DNA of 64,000 nucleotides, taken from the NCBI RefSeq assembly GCF_002288635.1, contig NZ_NRSW01000001.1, positions 3,677,852 through 3,741,851 on the forward strand, given 5' to 3'. Under the pieces are notes generated by a model. The model did not search any database. It was not told the DNA's origin and saw nothing but the letters and a program-made list of their open reading frames with translations. Position numbers and translations under genes: made by a program. Positions 44,505 through 53,199 of the stretch are shown here, piece by piece (position 1 is the stretch's first letter; the number at the start of each line of letters is the position of its first letter). This stretch comes from Mucilaginibacter sp. MD40. Its GTDB lineage: Bacteria; Bacteroidota; Bacteroidia; Sphingobacteriales; Sphingobacteriaceae.

Positions 44505-45500
44505 TTGGCAAATAACATTTACAGGCAATTGCATGAACAAGGCTTACTTAACGATGAAAGCTATGAAAGGCTGCAAAAGAAAGAAAGCTTAAACCTTTTT
44601 TCCGTACACTGGGAACTCAACCTGCTATTATATACAGGTGTTCTGTTGCTAACCGGGGGACTGGGTACACTGATATACAAAAATATTGACACCATTGGCC
44701 ACCAGGCTATATTGGCATTGATAGCGCTGCTTTGCATAGGCTGCTTTTATTACTGTTTTAAGCATAAGGCACCATTTTCCAGCCAGAAAGTGGCGTCACC
44801 TAATACCGGGTTTGATTATATTTTGCTGCTGGGTAGCATTCTAATGGTCACATTTTTCGGTTACATACAATACCAGTACAATTTATTTGGCAACAATTAC
44901 AACCTGGCCGCCCTTATACCGATGGTGATACTTTTTTTTGTTGCCTATCGCTTCGATCACCTGGGTATATTGAGTATGGCCATTACCAGCCTTGCAGTTT
45001 GGATGGGCATATCTGTTACTCCTAAAACGCTCTTATTGATAGGCGATTTTAATAGCCTTACGCTTATTTATACCTACCTGTTACTGGGTTGTATACTACT
45101 TGCGGCAGCATGGCTTACCGAAAGGTTCCAGTTTAAAAAGCACTTCAGATTCAGTTATCAGAATTACGGAACTCATGTAACCTTTATCGCGCTTTTAGCC
45201 GGCTTCTTTCATTTCTTTGAACATGCTTACGCGTTGATATGGGCTACCGTAATTTTATCACTTGCCGGTTACTTGTATAGGGATGCCTATAAAAATCACT
45301 CATTCTACTTTATTCTTACCAGCGTCTTATATGGCTATATTGCCCTTTGTGGCTTAAGTATACGCATATTGGAGCTGTTCGCCATAAAAGATATAGGCGG
45401 ATTTTACCTCTTATTATTACTGATTATTTCCTCTACTATCGGGCTTATATTTTTCTTAATTAACACTTACAAAAACCTCAAATCCGATGATCATTTATAA
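44505..45500 (+). CDS. DUF2157-like polytopic membrane protein
   Basis: A 331-aa protein with TTG start at 44505. An N-terminal helical cytoplasmic part (NIYRQLHEQGLLNDESYERLQ) resembles the DUF2157 N-domain, and about 9-10 TM helices follow. It overlaps the next gene by 14 bp. The function of the family is unknown. Confidence 0.7.
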   Translation: MANNIYRQLHEQGLLNDESYERLQKKESLNLFSVHWELNLLLYTGVLLLTGGLGTLIYKNIDTIGHQAILALIALLCIGCFYYCFKHKAPFSSQKVASPNTGFDYILLLGSILMVTFFGYIQYQYNLFGNNYNLAALIPMVILFFVAYRFDHLGILSMAITSLAVWMGISVTPKTLLLIGDFNSLTLIYTYLLLGCILLAAAWLTERFQFKKHFRFSYQNYGTHVTFIALLAGFFHFFEHAYALIWATVILSLAGYLYRDAYKNHSFYFILTSVLYGYIALCGLSIRILELFAIKDIGGFYLLLLLIISSTIGLIFFLINTYKNLKSDDHL

Positions 45501-46665
45501 TCAGCTTTGGTTAAATAACCTACGCGTAGTAAAAAAGTTAAGAGATGATTATGAGGATGGCTACATAGGTAAAGGCGAGTTCTTAGCTATAAAACAACAC
45601 TATCCGGTAGGTTTTTACAAACCCAGAATGGTGGGTGTTATAGGTTTTTTTATACTTACACTATTTGCCCTTACATTATCTCTCGCTTTACTGAGTTTAA
45701 TAGCAGCAGGAGGAAATTTTGCAGGCACCCCATATTGGACATTATTTTTGTGCATAGGCTGCTATGCCTGCCTTGAGGGCATGACAAAAGCCAACAATTA
45801 TTTCCATTCGGGTATTGATAATGCTCTGCTTTATTACACTGTCGGCCTTGCTAACACTACCGCTTTCTGGATAGTTGGTTTCTTCAGCAATGACCAATCG
45901 GGGCTTTTACCGGCATTTATACTTTTAACTTTGGTTTACCTGTACCTTACCCTACGTTTTGCCGACCTGCTAATGGCTGCAGGTACCTGCATTTACTTTT
46001 TTTGCGCAGTATATTTTACATGGGCAAAATTAGGTGGGTTTGGCATGGCAACCATGCCGTTTATCATGATACTTGCAGCCGCCGTAGCATACTATATACT
46101 AAACCTGTTAAACAAGAAAAGTATTGTTATAAACTACATCAACTGCATTGCCGCGGGGCGTTTAGTAGCAATAGTAGTGCTTTACCTTGCAGGTAATTAT
46201 TTTGTGGTGAACAAGCTAAACAACCTGTTAAAAAATCTGGACGATAGCCACACGCAGGTGCAATTGGGCTGGCTGTTTTGGTTGTGGACCATATTATTGC
46301 CTTTAGCTTTATTAGCCACAGCCATAAAAAACAAAGACCGCTTATTCTTAAGGACAGGTATGGCGTTATCAGTTGCAGCCGTTTTTACATTCAGGTATTA
46401 TTACCATCTTTTGCCGGTTGAGGTTATGCTTACCATTGGCGGGACAATTCTGCTTTTACTGGCTTACACAATTATCAACTATCTTAAGCAGCCGAAGAAA
46501 GGCATCACTTATACCGAAACACGTAAAGCTAATTGGGAGAAGCTTAATCTAGAAGGTTTTATTATAGGCCAGACAATGGGCCATGCGCATCAAACTCCCG
46601 CTAAAAGCCAATCGCCTTTTGGTGGCGGTAGCGGCGGTGGTGGTGGGTCGAGTGATAGTTTTTAA
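45487..46665 (+). CDS. Polytopic membrane protein with Gly-rich C-terminus
   Basis: A 392-aa protein with about 9-10 TM helices and a cytoplasmic N-terminus (LRVVKKLRDDYEDGYIGKGEFLAIKQHYP). The tail ends SPFGGGSGGGGGSSDSF, a Gly/Ser pattern also seen at the ends of TPM and DUF2207 membrane proteins. It is translationally coupled to the DUF2157-like gene and the two probably work as a pair. The role is unknown. Confidence 0.65.
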   Translation: MIIYNQLWLNNLRVVKKLRDDYEDGYIGKGEFLAIKQHYPVGFYKPRMVGVIGFFILTLFALTLSLALLSLIAAGGNFAGTPYWTLFLCIGCYACLEGMTKANNYFHSGIDNALLYYTVGLANTTAFWIVGFFSNDQSGLLPAFILLTLVYLYLTLRFADLLMAAGTCIYFFCAVYFTWAKLGGFGMATMPFIMILAAAVAYYILNLLNKKSIVINYINCIAAGRLVAIVVLYLAGNYFVVNKLNNLLKNLDDSHTQVQLGWLFWLWTILLPLALLATAIKNKDRLFLRTGMALSVAAVFTFRYYYHLLPVEVMLTIGGTILLLLAYTIINYLKQPKKGITYTETRKANWEKLNLEGFIIGQTMGHAHQTPAKSQSPFGGGSGGGGGSSDSF

Positions 46666-46671
46666 ACTCGT

Positions 46672-47994
46672 TTATTTCTTTACCAGATCGGCAGGGTTAA
46701 CCGGGTTGCTTAACAGTTGCCCAAACAGTTCCCAACGTTTTTGAGAATTGCTCACTTTACCTCCATTACGTTCAATATAATCTCTAACCAGGTCCTGGCC
46801 ATAGTTATAATTGATCACATAACTGCGGTATTTTTTAATAAAGTCTATCGACTTATCGGCGGTTTCATCGTTCATTAAACAGTATTTACGCAGGTAGCTA
46901 CGTGCCTTACTTTCGCTCATGGTATCATTGATCAGGTCCCTCGCGGCCTCGTTACGGGCATAGTTCAGGCGGCCTTTTATCACCAGTGCTTTAAAATAAG
47001 TATCAGCGCCTGCAGTATCCAGTCCGGCCATAGGCAGTAACACATTCTTGGCAAATTTCACTTTTTCATCTCCCGGAAAAGCCATTTCGATACCAAAGTT
47101 TGCGCTGCCTTCCGCAATCAGCGATTGCGGGCTAAACAAAGGATATAAAGATATCTCCACCCAACCCCTGTCGTGATACAGGTTTTTCTCCAGCAACATA
47201 TTATACACGTGGTGGCCAGGATAGCTTTCGTGGCTGCCTACATCAATGGCCCTGTCAATAAATATCTTAATATCCGTATTGATCTGTACATCACTTTTAT
47301 AATTGCCTTTATACCAGTTATAGCCGTTCCAGGGTTTGTTGTTTACCAACTCAAGCGTTAAGCTTTCGCCGACAGGCAGTTTAAAGTGGGTTACCGTGCG
47401 TTTACGCGCTTCGGCAATAGCGGCTTTCATCACCATTTCTATTTTATCTTTCGGAATGATGAATTTGTTGGCCAGCTTCTGGAACCGGTCATTGATATTT
47501 CCTTTACCGGGCAACATACTGTCCAACTTGTCCAGTTCGGCTTTAAAGTTCTCTTCGCCGTAGGCCGGGGCTGCAACGCCAAAAAGCTCTCTCGATTCTT
47601 CGTCAAAAGACCGTGTTTCTCCTGCAAATATTCTTACCCTTCGGTTAAAAGCCAGCAACTGGTTGTATATCCAGCGGGCACGTATGCGGTTGGAGTCTAT
47701 CTTGGCATCATCACCGGCAATTTTAACATTATTCATTAACTCGTTAATGGATGCCAGTATACTATCGCGCGGAAAGTCGTCTTTATTAATTTTCTCAGTA
47801 AGTTCTTTGGGTTTAAGCGAGTCCGGGCCGTAGTAAGCATCTACAAAGTCTTTGTCGTACTGGCCTATAGTTAAGCCAAGGGTTACATATTGCTGAGCTA
47901 ACTTATTCAGTTTTTTACCTTCCACACTGTCTGATGCTCTTTGCTTGCATGATAGTACAAACAACACGGGCACCAGTAACAACAATTTCTTCAT
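46672..47994 (-). CDS. DUF885-like metallopeptidase lipoprotein
   Basis: A 440-aa protein with lipobox VLSC (Cys16). Residues 255-262 read HESYPGHH, matching the HExxPGHH signature of the DUF885 family, and EGSANFG (Glu295) gives the third probable zinc ligand. It is thus a putative zinc peptidase or carboxypeptidase of the cell envelope. Substrate is unknown. It is convergent with the gene before it, 6 bp apart. Confidence 0.75.
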   Translation of the reverse strand: MKKLLLLVPVLFVLSCKQRASDSVEGKKLNKLAQQYVTLGLTIGQYDKDFVDAYYGPDSLKPKELTEKINKDDFPRDSILASINELMNNVKIAGDDAKIDSNRIRARWIYNQLLAFNRRVRIFAGETRSFDEESRELFGVAAPAYGEENFKAELDKLDSMLPGKGNINDRFQKLANKFIIPKDKIEMVMKAAIAEARKRTVTHFKLPVGESLTLELVNNKPWNGYNWYKGNYKSDVQINTDIKIFIDRAIDVGSHESYPGHHVYNMLLEKNLYHDRGWVEISLYPLFSPQSLIAEGSANFGIEMAFPGDEKVKFAKNVLLPMAGLDTAGADTYFKALVIKGRLNYARNEAARDLINDTMSESKARSYLRKYCLMNDETADKSIDFIKKYRSYVINYNYGQDLVRDYIERNGGKVSNSQKRWELFGQLLSNPVNPADLVKK

Positions 47995-48154
47995 ACGGCA
48001 GCTTTGTAATGAGGCCGCAAGGTACGCAAATCCTTTTAAAAGGCAGGATTAAATGGTTGGCCACCTCATCTGAATATCAGGTTTATGTATTAAGATTGCA
48101 TTTAAGCCCCAGATAACCTATCATTGCGAAATATTATCTACTGTTCTAATAGTC

Positions 48155-49399
48155 ATGACTAAACAAAAAGGATTTACCACCACCCTGCTTCATGCCGACC
48201 GCTTACGTAAGCCGGAATTTGGCGCGCTGCATCAACCCATACATACCGCTGTAACCTGGGGCTTTGATGATGTGCAGGACCTGGTGAACGTTTTTCAGAA
48301 CAAGGCCAAAGGTTTTGCCTATTCGCGCCAGGGAAACCCAACTACCGCCGCGCTGGAAAGCAAAATCACCATGATGGAGAAAGGTATAGCTACTGTAAGT
48401 TTTTCTACCGGTATGGCCGCCATTATGGCAACGGTTTTCGCGCTGGTAAAAGAGGGTAGCCATATTGTTGCCAGTTCTTTTTTGTTTGGGAACAGCCGCA
48501 GTGTACTTACCACCTTTACCGAAATGGGATTAGATATCAGCTTTGTTGATGCTACCGATGTTGAAAACGTAAAGGCTGCCTGCAGGCCTAACACCTGCAT
48601 GGTGTTTGTTGAAACCATTGCCAACCCGGCCACCCAAATTGCAGACCTGCAAGCGATAGGTGATCTTTGTGAGGAAAAAGGCCTGATATATGTAGTAGAT
48701 AACACCATGACCTCGCCGTATATTTTTACGCCTTATGATGTAAAGGCATCATTGGTGGTAAACTCATTAACTAAATACATTGGTGGCCATGGTAATGCGC
48801 TTGGCGGAGCGGTAACAGATACCGGCCTGTACAATTGGGCCAACTACCCCGGCATTGCAGAAGTGCTGCGCCAGCAAATAAAACCAGAACTTTTAGGTAT
48901 TACCCAGATACGAAAACGCGGCCTGCGCGATGGCGGCGGCACCCTTGCACCCGAAGCTGCACACAACCTGTCTGTAGGTGCTGAAACCCTTGCACTACGT
49001 TTAGAGCGTTCATGTGGTAATGCCCTGGCCTTGGCTCAATATCTGGATCAGCATCCATTGGTTGACAAGGTATACTACCCAGGTTTAGAGAGTCACCCGC
49101 AGCATGAGTTATCGAAGAAATTGTTTCGCCTGCATGGTGGTTTGATGAGCTTTGCTTTGAAAGATGGTATAGATGTTTTTGCTTTCCTTAATAATTTAGA
49201 AGTGGTGATAAAAAGCAGTAACCTGGGTGATACACGCACGCTGTCTATCCCGGTTGCCCAAACCATATTCTTTGAGTTGGGGCCTGAACGCCGCGCCGAA
49301 ATGGGCATACCGGAAGGCATGATCCGTTTATCTGTTGGTATTGAAGATCGCGAAGACCTGCTTAACGACTTTAAGAAAGCATTTGAAGCTATTTCTTAA
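48155..49399 (+). CDS. PLP-dependent methionine gamma-lyase / cystathionine gamma-synthase-family enzyme
   Basis: A 414-aa Cys/Met-metabolism PLP enzyme. The PLP lysine is Lys207 in VVNSLTKYIGGHGNALGG; Asp182 (VVDNTM) contacts the pyridine N, and AYSRQGNPTTAALE gives the phosphate-contact Tyr and Arg from the neighbouring subunit. The sequence is closest in appearance to methionine gamma-lyase and O-acetylhomoserine sulfhydrylase branches, but exact activity cannot be read from motifs. There is no riboswitch upstream. Confidence 0.85.
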   Translation: MTKQKGFTTTLLHADRLRKPEFGALHQPIHTAVTWGFDDVQDLVNVFQNKAKGFAYSRQGNPTTAALESKITMMEKGIATVSFSTGMAAIMATVFALVKEGSHIVASSFLFGNSRSVLTTFTEMGLDISFVDATDVENVKAACRPNTCMVFVETIANPATQIADLQAIGDLCEEKGLIYVVDNTMTSPYIFTPYDVKASLVVNSLTKYIGGHGNALGGAVTDTGLYNWANYPGIAEVLRQQIKPELLGITQIRKRGLRDGGGTLAPEAAHNLSVGAETLALRLERSCGNALALAQYLDQHPLVDKVYYPGLESHPQHELSKKLFRLHGGLMSFALKDGIDVFAFLNNLEVVIKSSNLGDTRTLSIPVAQTIFFELGPERRAEMGIPEGMIRLSVGIEDREDLLNDFKKAFEAIS

Positions 49400-49403
49400 C
49401 TTA

Positions 49404-49642
49404 TTGCTTTTCTGATGGTCCGTTGGCTGAAGCCAACGGCAATGATGCTGTATTTTAATAGTGTTAAGAGCATCAATCTTTATCAGTATGTAAGAGCGAG
49501 TGTGGACTCGAAAAACTCATTGCCGTCGGCTTAAGCCGACGGAATAATAAATATAAAGATGGCTTCAGCCTGAATCTTAATTGGTTTGGCTGGGGCCATT
49601 TGCTTTTCTGGTGGTCCGTTGGCTGAAGCCAACGGCAATGAT
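49404..49642. repeat. REP-like palindromic repeat cluster
   Basis: Two 43-bp direct copies (49404-49446 and 49600-49642, one mismatch) each contain the perfect palindrome CCGTTGGCTGAAGCCAACGG. Between them, 49523-49542 is a related perfect palindrome CCGTCGGCTTAAGCCGACGG, and part copies (ggcttcagcc) lie at 49561. The arrangement is like REP/BIME elements placed after genes, and it fills the 300-bp gap after the PLP enzyme gene. Such elements may be moved by TnpA-REP transposases. Confidence 0.85.
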
Positions 49643-49699
49643 TACTACACTTTTGAACAATAATGTTTCCAGTTCGTTTATTTGTAAATCCAAGATGCC

Positions 49700-49945
49700 A
49701 TGGAAAAATTCAATCTCGACATTAAATACAACAAGCAGAACTTAGCATTGGAGGTCAAGGAATACCTGCATCACAGTCACCAACGCTGCAAAATTGAGGT
49801 ATATCAAGACGACAAATTCCTGTTAAGCTTTAATCCCGATGACCATGAAACACTATCTGTGTGCCAAAACCCAGCCCAATTAGATAATAAACTGGTACAT
49901 TTAATAGCTGATAAGATCGAAGAGAAGATTGATTGGTTGGGATAG
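49700..49945 (+). CDS. Small conserved hypothetical protein, 81 aa
   Basis: A hydrophilic 81-aa protein (MEKFNLDIKYNKQNLALEV start) with alternating strand and helix character and no signal peptide. I do not recognise a family. It stands alone between two repeat elements, but its start context and length are gene-like. Confidence 0.55.
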   Translation: MEKFNLDIKYNKQNLALEVKEYLHHSHQRCKIEVYQDDKFLLSFNPDDHETLSVCQNPAQLDNKLVHLIADKIEEKIDWLG

Positions 49946-50001
49946 TTCCTCCTTCACGTTTTGGCATGCTATCGCTCGCAAAGACGTAGGCGTAAACAAT
50001 A

Positions 50002-50087
50002 ATGTCATTTCGAACGAGGAACGAGGAGAAACCCTCTACTTGCGATGAAGAAGATTTCTCCTCGCTAACGCTCGTTTGAAATGACAT
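50002..50087. repeat. Long inverted-repeat element
   Basis: Outer arms atgtcatttcgaacgag (50002-50018) and ctcgtttgaaatgacat (50071-50087) pair at 16 of 17 positions. Inner arms acgaggagaaa (50021-50031) and tttctcctcgc (50055-50065) pair at 10 of 11. This is a familiar dispersed palindrome of Bacteroidota genomes. It lies between convergent genes and could serve as a terminator or be a mobile palindromic element. Confidence 0.75.
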
Positions 50088-50099
50088 GGTTTGGATTAA

Positions 50100-50420
50100 T
50101 TATATCTGTTCCGTTCCCGGCTTTTCTGCCAGCGCTTTTATCATCTCATCGGCAACCGGATCGGCTGAGATACCATAGCCGTTAACCAGTACTCCTTTCA
50201 TTTTGTATTTATCAGATGATATGGCGTAAACAATAGCCTCATCATCAGGGTTAGAGTCGCCCTCAAACCGGTAATGCTTATCTACAACAAAATCTTCCGG
50301 GTGCAATTGCAGTTGGTTCCCGGCACATTGCAGGCAATTTTCATGCAGGTTAAAATCTTCGGTATATCCTTTTTCTCTGAGGTTATTGATTACTTCAGAT
50401 ACGGTTGTCATAGGTTTCAT
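50100..50420 (-). CDS. Conserved small protein of Bacteroidota, 106 aa
   Basis: A soluble protein with TVSEVINNLREKGYTEDFNL, ENCLQCAGNQLQLHPEDFVVDKHYRFEG and DDEAIVYAISS segments. Close relatives are often labelled phosphoribosylpyrophosphate synthetase in databases, but the protein is far too short for that enzyme and lacks its PRPP loop, so that name is not supported. Two Cys (CLQC) could bind a metal. A start at 50411 is also possible. Confidence 0.7.
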   Translation of the reverse strand: MKPMTTVSEVINNLREKGYTEDFNLHENCLQCAGNQLQLHPEDFVVDKHYRFEGDSNPDDEAIVYAISSDKYKMKGVLVNGYGISADPVADEMIKALAEKPGTEQI

Positions 50421-50445
50421 ACAAAAATAGTGTTAGCTGTTTCTC

Positions 50446-50622
50446 TTATCTGCAAACCGTTACTTGTGGTTTGTTAGGTAAAGGTACGCTTGCGCGTGAT
50501 TTATTATCGCATTTACCTAAAAGTGTATAGATAATAATAAAAATAACAATGGTTGATAAGCACCCACCACCCAGTTTCTTGGCTCCCCAGGCGGCAATAA
50601 TAGCGCGGAAAAATTTATTCAT
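50446..50622 (-). CDS. Small single-TM protein, 58 aa
   Basis: ATG at 50622, stop at 50446. The protein starts MNKFFRAIIAAWGAKKLGGG, has one TM segment (CLSTIVIFIIIYTLLG) and ends in a short polar tail with Cys. A basic, Gly-rich amphipathic start before one TM helix is a realistic membrane-protein pattern, with no in-frame stop. It lies upstream of the 50100-50420 gene on the same strand and downstream of the PAS kinase. Function unknown. Confidence 0.6.
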   Translation of the reverse strand: MNKFFRAIIAAWGAKKLGGGCLSTIVIFIIIYTLLGKCDNKSRASVPLPNKPQVTVCR

Positions 50623-50670
50623 AAACTAACATTTACATTACCAACATCATTTTATGAAAGATAGTTTGAC

Positions 50671-52914
50671 TTAATTAAGCGGCAGGGTAAAATAAAAGGT
50701 TGAACCCTCTCCGCTTTTACTTTGCACCCATATTCGGCCGCCATGTTGTTTAATAATTTCTGCGCTGAGATATAACCCTATACCAAAGCCCGATATATTT
50801 TTGGTGTAACTGGACTCGACCCTGTAGTAACGGTCAAACAATTTATCCAGGTCCTGTTCAGTTATCCCCATCCCCTCGTCATGAATGCTTACTTCCACAT
50901 AATGGTCCTTTTTAACATAGCTTACACTTATGCTCTTACCTTTGGGCGAATACTTAACCGCATTGCTTAGCAAATTGGTTAATACCGAACCTACCTTATC
51001 TTTATCTGCAAACACATCAACCGGCTCATGGTCATGTACATGAATAGTATGACTATGCGTAGTGATCTGTATTTCCTCGGCCATCTCATGTAAGAGTTGA
51101 TTAAGGCGAAAGTGTTGTTTTTCAATATGTATCTTGCCAGATTCGAGCCTTGAAATGTTTAAGAAACCATTGATGAGATTAGTCATCTTCCTGATCTGGA
51201 TATTGGCTTTCGCGAGAGCTCCATTAACAAAAGGGTCTGTGGTATCGCGCAGTTTAACAGTAAGCACTTGTATCAGTGCTGAAAGTGAGGTAAGCGGCGT
51301 TTTGAGTTCATGACTCGCTATACCAATAAAGTCATCCTTTTGCCTTTGTAACTTCTGAACCTCATCAAGGCTTTGCTCCAGTTTTTGGCGGGCCAGTACC
51401 TGTTCGGTGGCATCAGTAGTAATAGCAATTATACCTATCACCTTGCCGGTATTGTCGCAGTAGGGTTCGTAAACCACGTTTTGATAAATAACACCATTCT
51501 GGCTGCCCCTATATAATGAAACCGGCATTTCAACGGCTTCAAATGTTTCGCCCCGGTGAAAAACATCAGCCATTATTTGTTCCAGTCCTTGCTCCCTGGC
51601 TTCGGGCAAAACTTCAAATAATGGTTTATCTAATATTGCGGCGCTCTCTTTTCCCCAAAATTCAATCATCATATCATTGGCCACCATAACAGTATGTTTG
51701 GGTCCCATTAATATGCACATAGCTACAGGCGCCTGCAGGATAATGTTTTGTAGGTTTTTTTCGCTTTGCTCTACCTGCTGTTTTGCCCGTACCAGATCGG
51801 TAACCTCGGCGCCGGTATTCATTATACCATAAATTTCGCCTTTAGTGTCAAAAATGGGTACAAAGCTGTAGTTAAAATAAAAGGGCTGCAGTACGTTATC
51901 CACTACAATATCAACGCGCTGGTTCCTGGCATGGAAAGCTTTGCCGGTGGTATAAACCTCATCCAACTGGTCATAAATAGCCTGGTTGCCCAATTCGGGC
52001 AGTAAAGAATGATAGGTATGGCTAAATACATCGTTCCCCTTGCCCCAAATATCAATGATGGATTGGTTAGCCAATACGATCTTCATTTCCCGCCCCTTGT
52101 ACACTGCAATCGGTAACGGCGCGCTTTCAATTAAGCTGCGCGTGCGATGTTCCGACTCCTTTAGCTCTTCCAGCAACTTTTCCAAACGGCGCTGGCTACT
52201 TAATAATTCCTCATTGGTTGTTGCCAGCTCCTCGTTAGTAGCTGCGAGTTCCTCATTAGTGGCTACCAGTTCTTCATTAAGCGTCTGTTGTTCGTGCTCA
52301 CTTTCTTCAAGTGCTGTTGTACGCAAACGTACTTTTTCTTCCAGCTCATCATTTAAATTAGCAAGTTTTAACTGAGTCAAGTGCAATGCTTTGTTGGTAG
52401 TAGCCAGCTCCTCGTTAGTTGTAAGTAACTCTTCGTTGGCAGAAAGCAACTCTTTACTTAAAATATCTTCGTTTTGGCCTGATACAATTGCCTGTTGCTC
52501 GCTTTCCTGATGGTTAGCAAGCATTACGTTATCAATATCCTGGCACCAACAAACAAATCCATCAAACTCCCCAGTTGCATTAAGCCGGGTTGCGCCGTTG
52601 CAAACCACCCAATGATAGTTGTGATTACCGTTTTTAAGCCTGAAACTTATTTTAAAACTACTTTGCTGAAATGCCGCTTTTTTTAAGGTTTGCAAACATA
52701 AGTCCAGATCAGCCTGATGGATCCCTTTAAACCATTGTTCACTGGTTTCCTGCTCAATTGTACGGCCGGTAAACCTTAGCCACGCGGTGTTAGCATACAC
52801 AGCGCCACTATCCTTATCCAGCATTAATACCATAATAGGTGCCGTATCTGCTATTGCTTTAACCTGCTCTTCAGAGCTTACCGGTTTATTATGATGCATC
52901 TGTATGACCAACAA
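50671..52914 (-). CDS. Multi-PAS sensor histidine kinase
   Basis: A 747-aa soluble kinase. PAS 1 is at about 15-130, a long coiled coil at 140-260, PAS 2 at 262-375 and PAS 3 at 388-505. The HisKA domain has His535 in DDFIGIASHELKTPL, and the HATPase domain includes LLSNAVKYSP, DEGMGI and GFGIGLYL. There is no TM helix, so it senses a cytoplasmic cue, perhaps via PAS ligands. The coiled coil holds near-perfect 7-residue repeats (variants of ATNEELA), a signal-transmitting helix. No regulator gene is adjacent. An alternative start is at 52899. Confidence 0.92.
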   Translation of the reverse strand: MLVIQMHHNKPVSSEEQVKAIADTAPIMVLMLDKDSGAVYANTAWLRFTGRTIEQETSEQWFKGIHQADLDLCLQTLKKAAFQQSSFKISFRLKNGNHNYHWVVCNGATRLNATGEFDGFVCWCQDIDNVMLANHQESEQQAIVSGQNEDILSKELLSANEELLTTNEELATTNKALHLTQLKLANLNDELEEKVRLRTTALEESEHEQQTLNEELVATNEELAATNEELATTNEELLSSQRRLEKLLEELKESEHRTRSLIESAPLPIAVYKGREMKIVLANQSIIDIWGKGNDVFSHTYHSLLPELGNQAIYDQLDEVYTTGKAFHARNQRVDIVVDNVLQPFYFNYSFVPIFDTKGEIYGIMNTGAEVTDLVRAKQQVEQSEKNLQNIILQAPVAMCILMGPKHTVMVANDMMIEFWGKESAAILDKPLFEVLPEAREQGLEQIMADVFHRGETFEAVEMPVSLYRGSQNGVIYQNVVYEPYCDNTGKVIGIIAITTDATEQVLARQKLEQSLDEVQKLQRQKDDFIGIASHELKTPLTSLSALIQVLTVKLRDTTDPFVNGALAKANIQIRKMTNLINGFLNISRLESGKIHIEKQHFRLNQLLHEMAEEIQITTHSHTIHVHDHEPVDVFADKDKVGSVLTNLLSNAVKYSPKGKSISVSYVKKDHYVEVSIHDEGMGITEQDLDKLFDRYYRVESSYTKNISGFGIGLYLSAEIIKQHGGRIWVQSKSGEGSTFYFTLPLN

Positions 52915-53055
52915 TTAAGTAACTGATAAAAGTATCAGGAGAGTGAATATATAAGCGTTAACAAAATTTTATACGCTTTGTTAAGGAAAAACGTAATTTT
53001 TACAACTTGAATAGTTGCGCGTTGGCTGAGCCAGGAAGTATCGGAAAAGTAAGAG

Positions 53056-53126
53056 ATCTCCTGAATGGATTCGAACCACTACGAACAGAGTCAGAGTCTG
53101 GTGTGCTACCGTTACACTACAGGAGA
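53056..53126 (-). tRNA. tRNA-Gln (CTG anticodon)
   Basis: Minus strand: acceptor TCTCCTG/CAGGAGA, D-arm GTGTAACGGTAGCAC, anticodon loop CTCTGAC (anticodon CTG) and T-arm with GGTTCGAATCC. The outer base pair of the anticodon stem is a C-T mismatch, which is slightly unusual. CCA is not encoded. Confidence 0.9.
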
Positions 53127-53199
53127 TTATCGGTATTTCTACGGCGCAAATTTAGCTATTTAACAAATTCTATCAAGCATTTTATTAAGAAATTATGTG

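Noticed and set aside
50100..50420. Annotation as phosphoribosylpyrophosphate synthetase
   Set aside because: Only 106 aa and without PRPP-binding or catalytic loop motifs; the label found on relatives is not supported by sequence.
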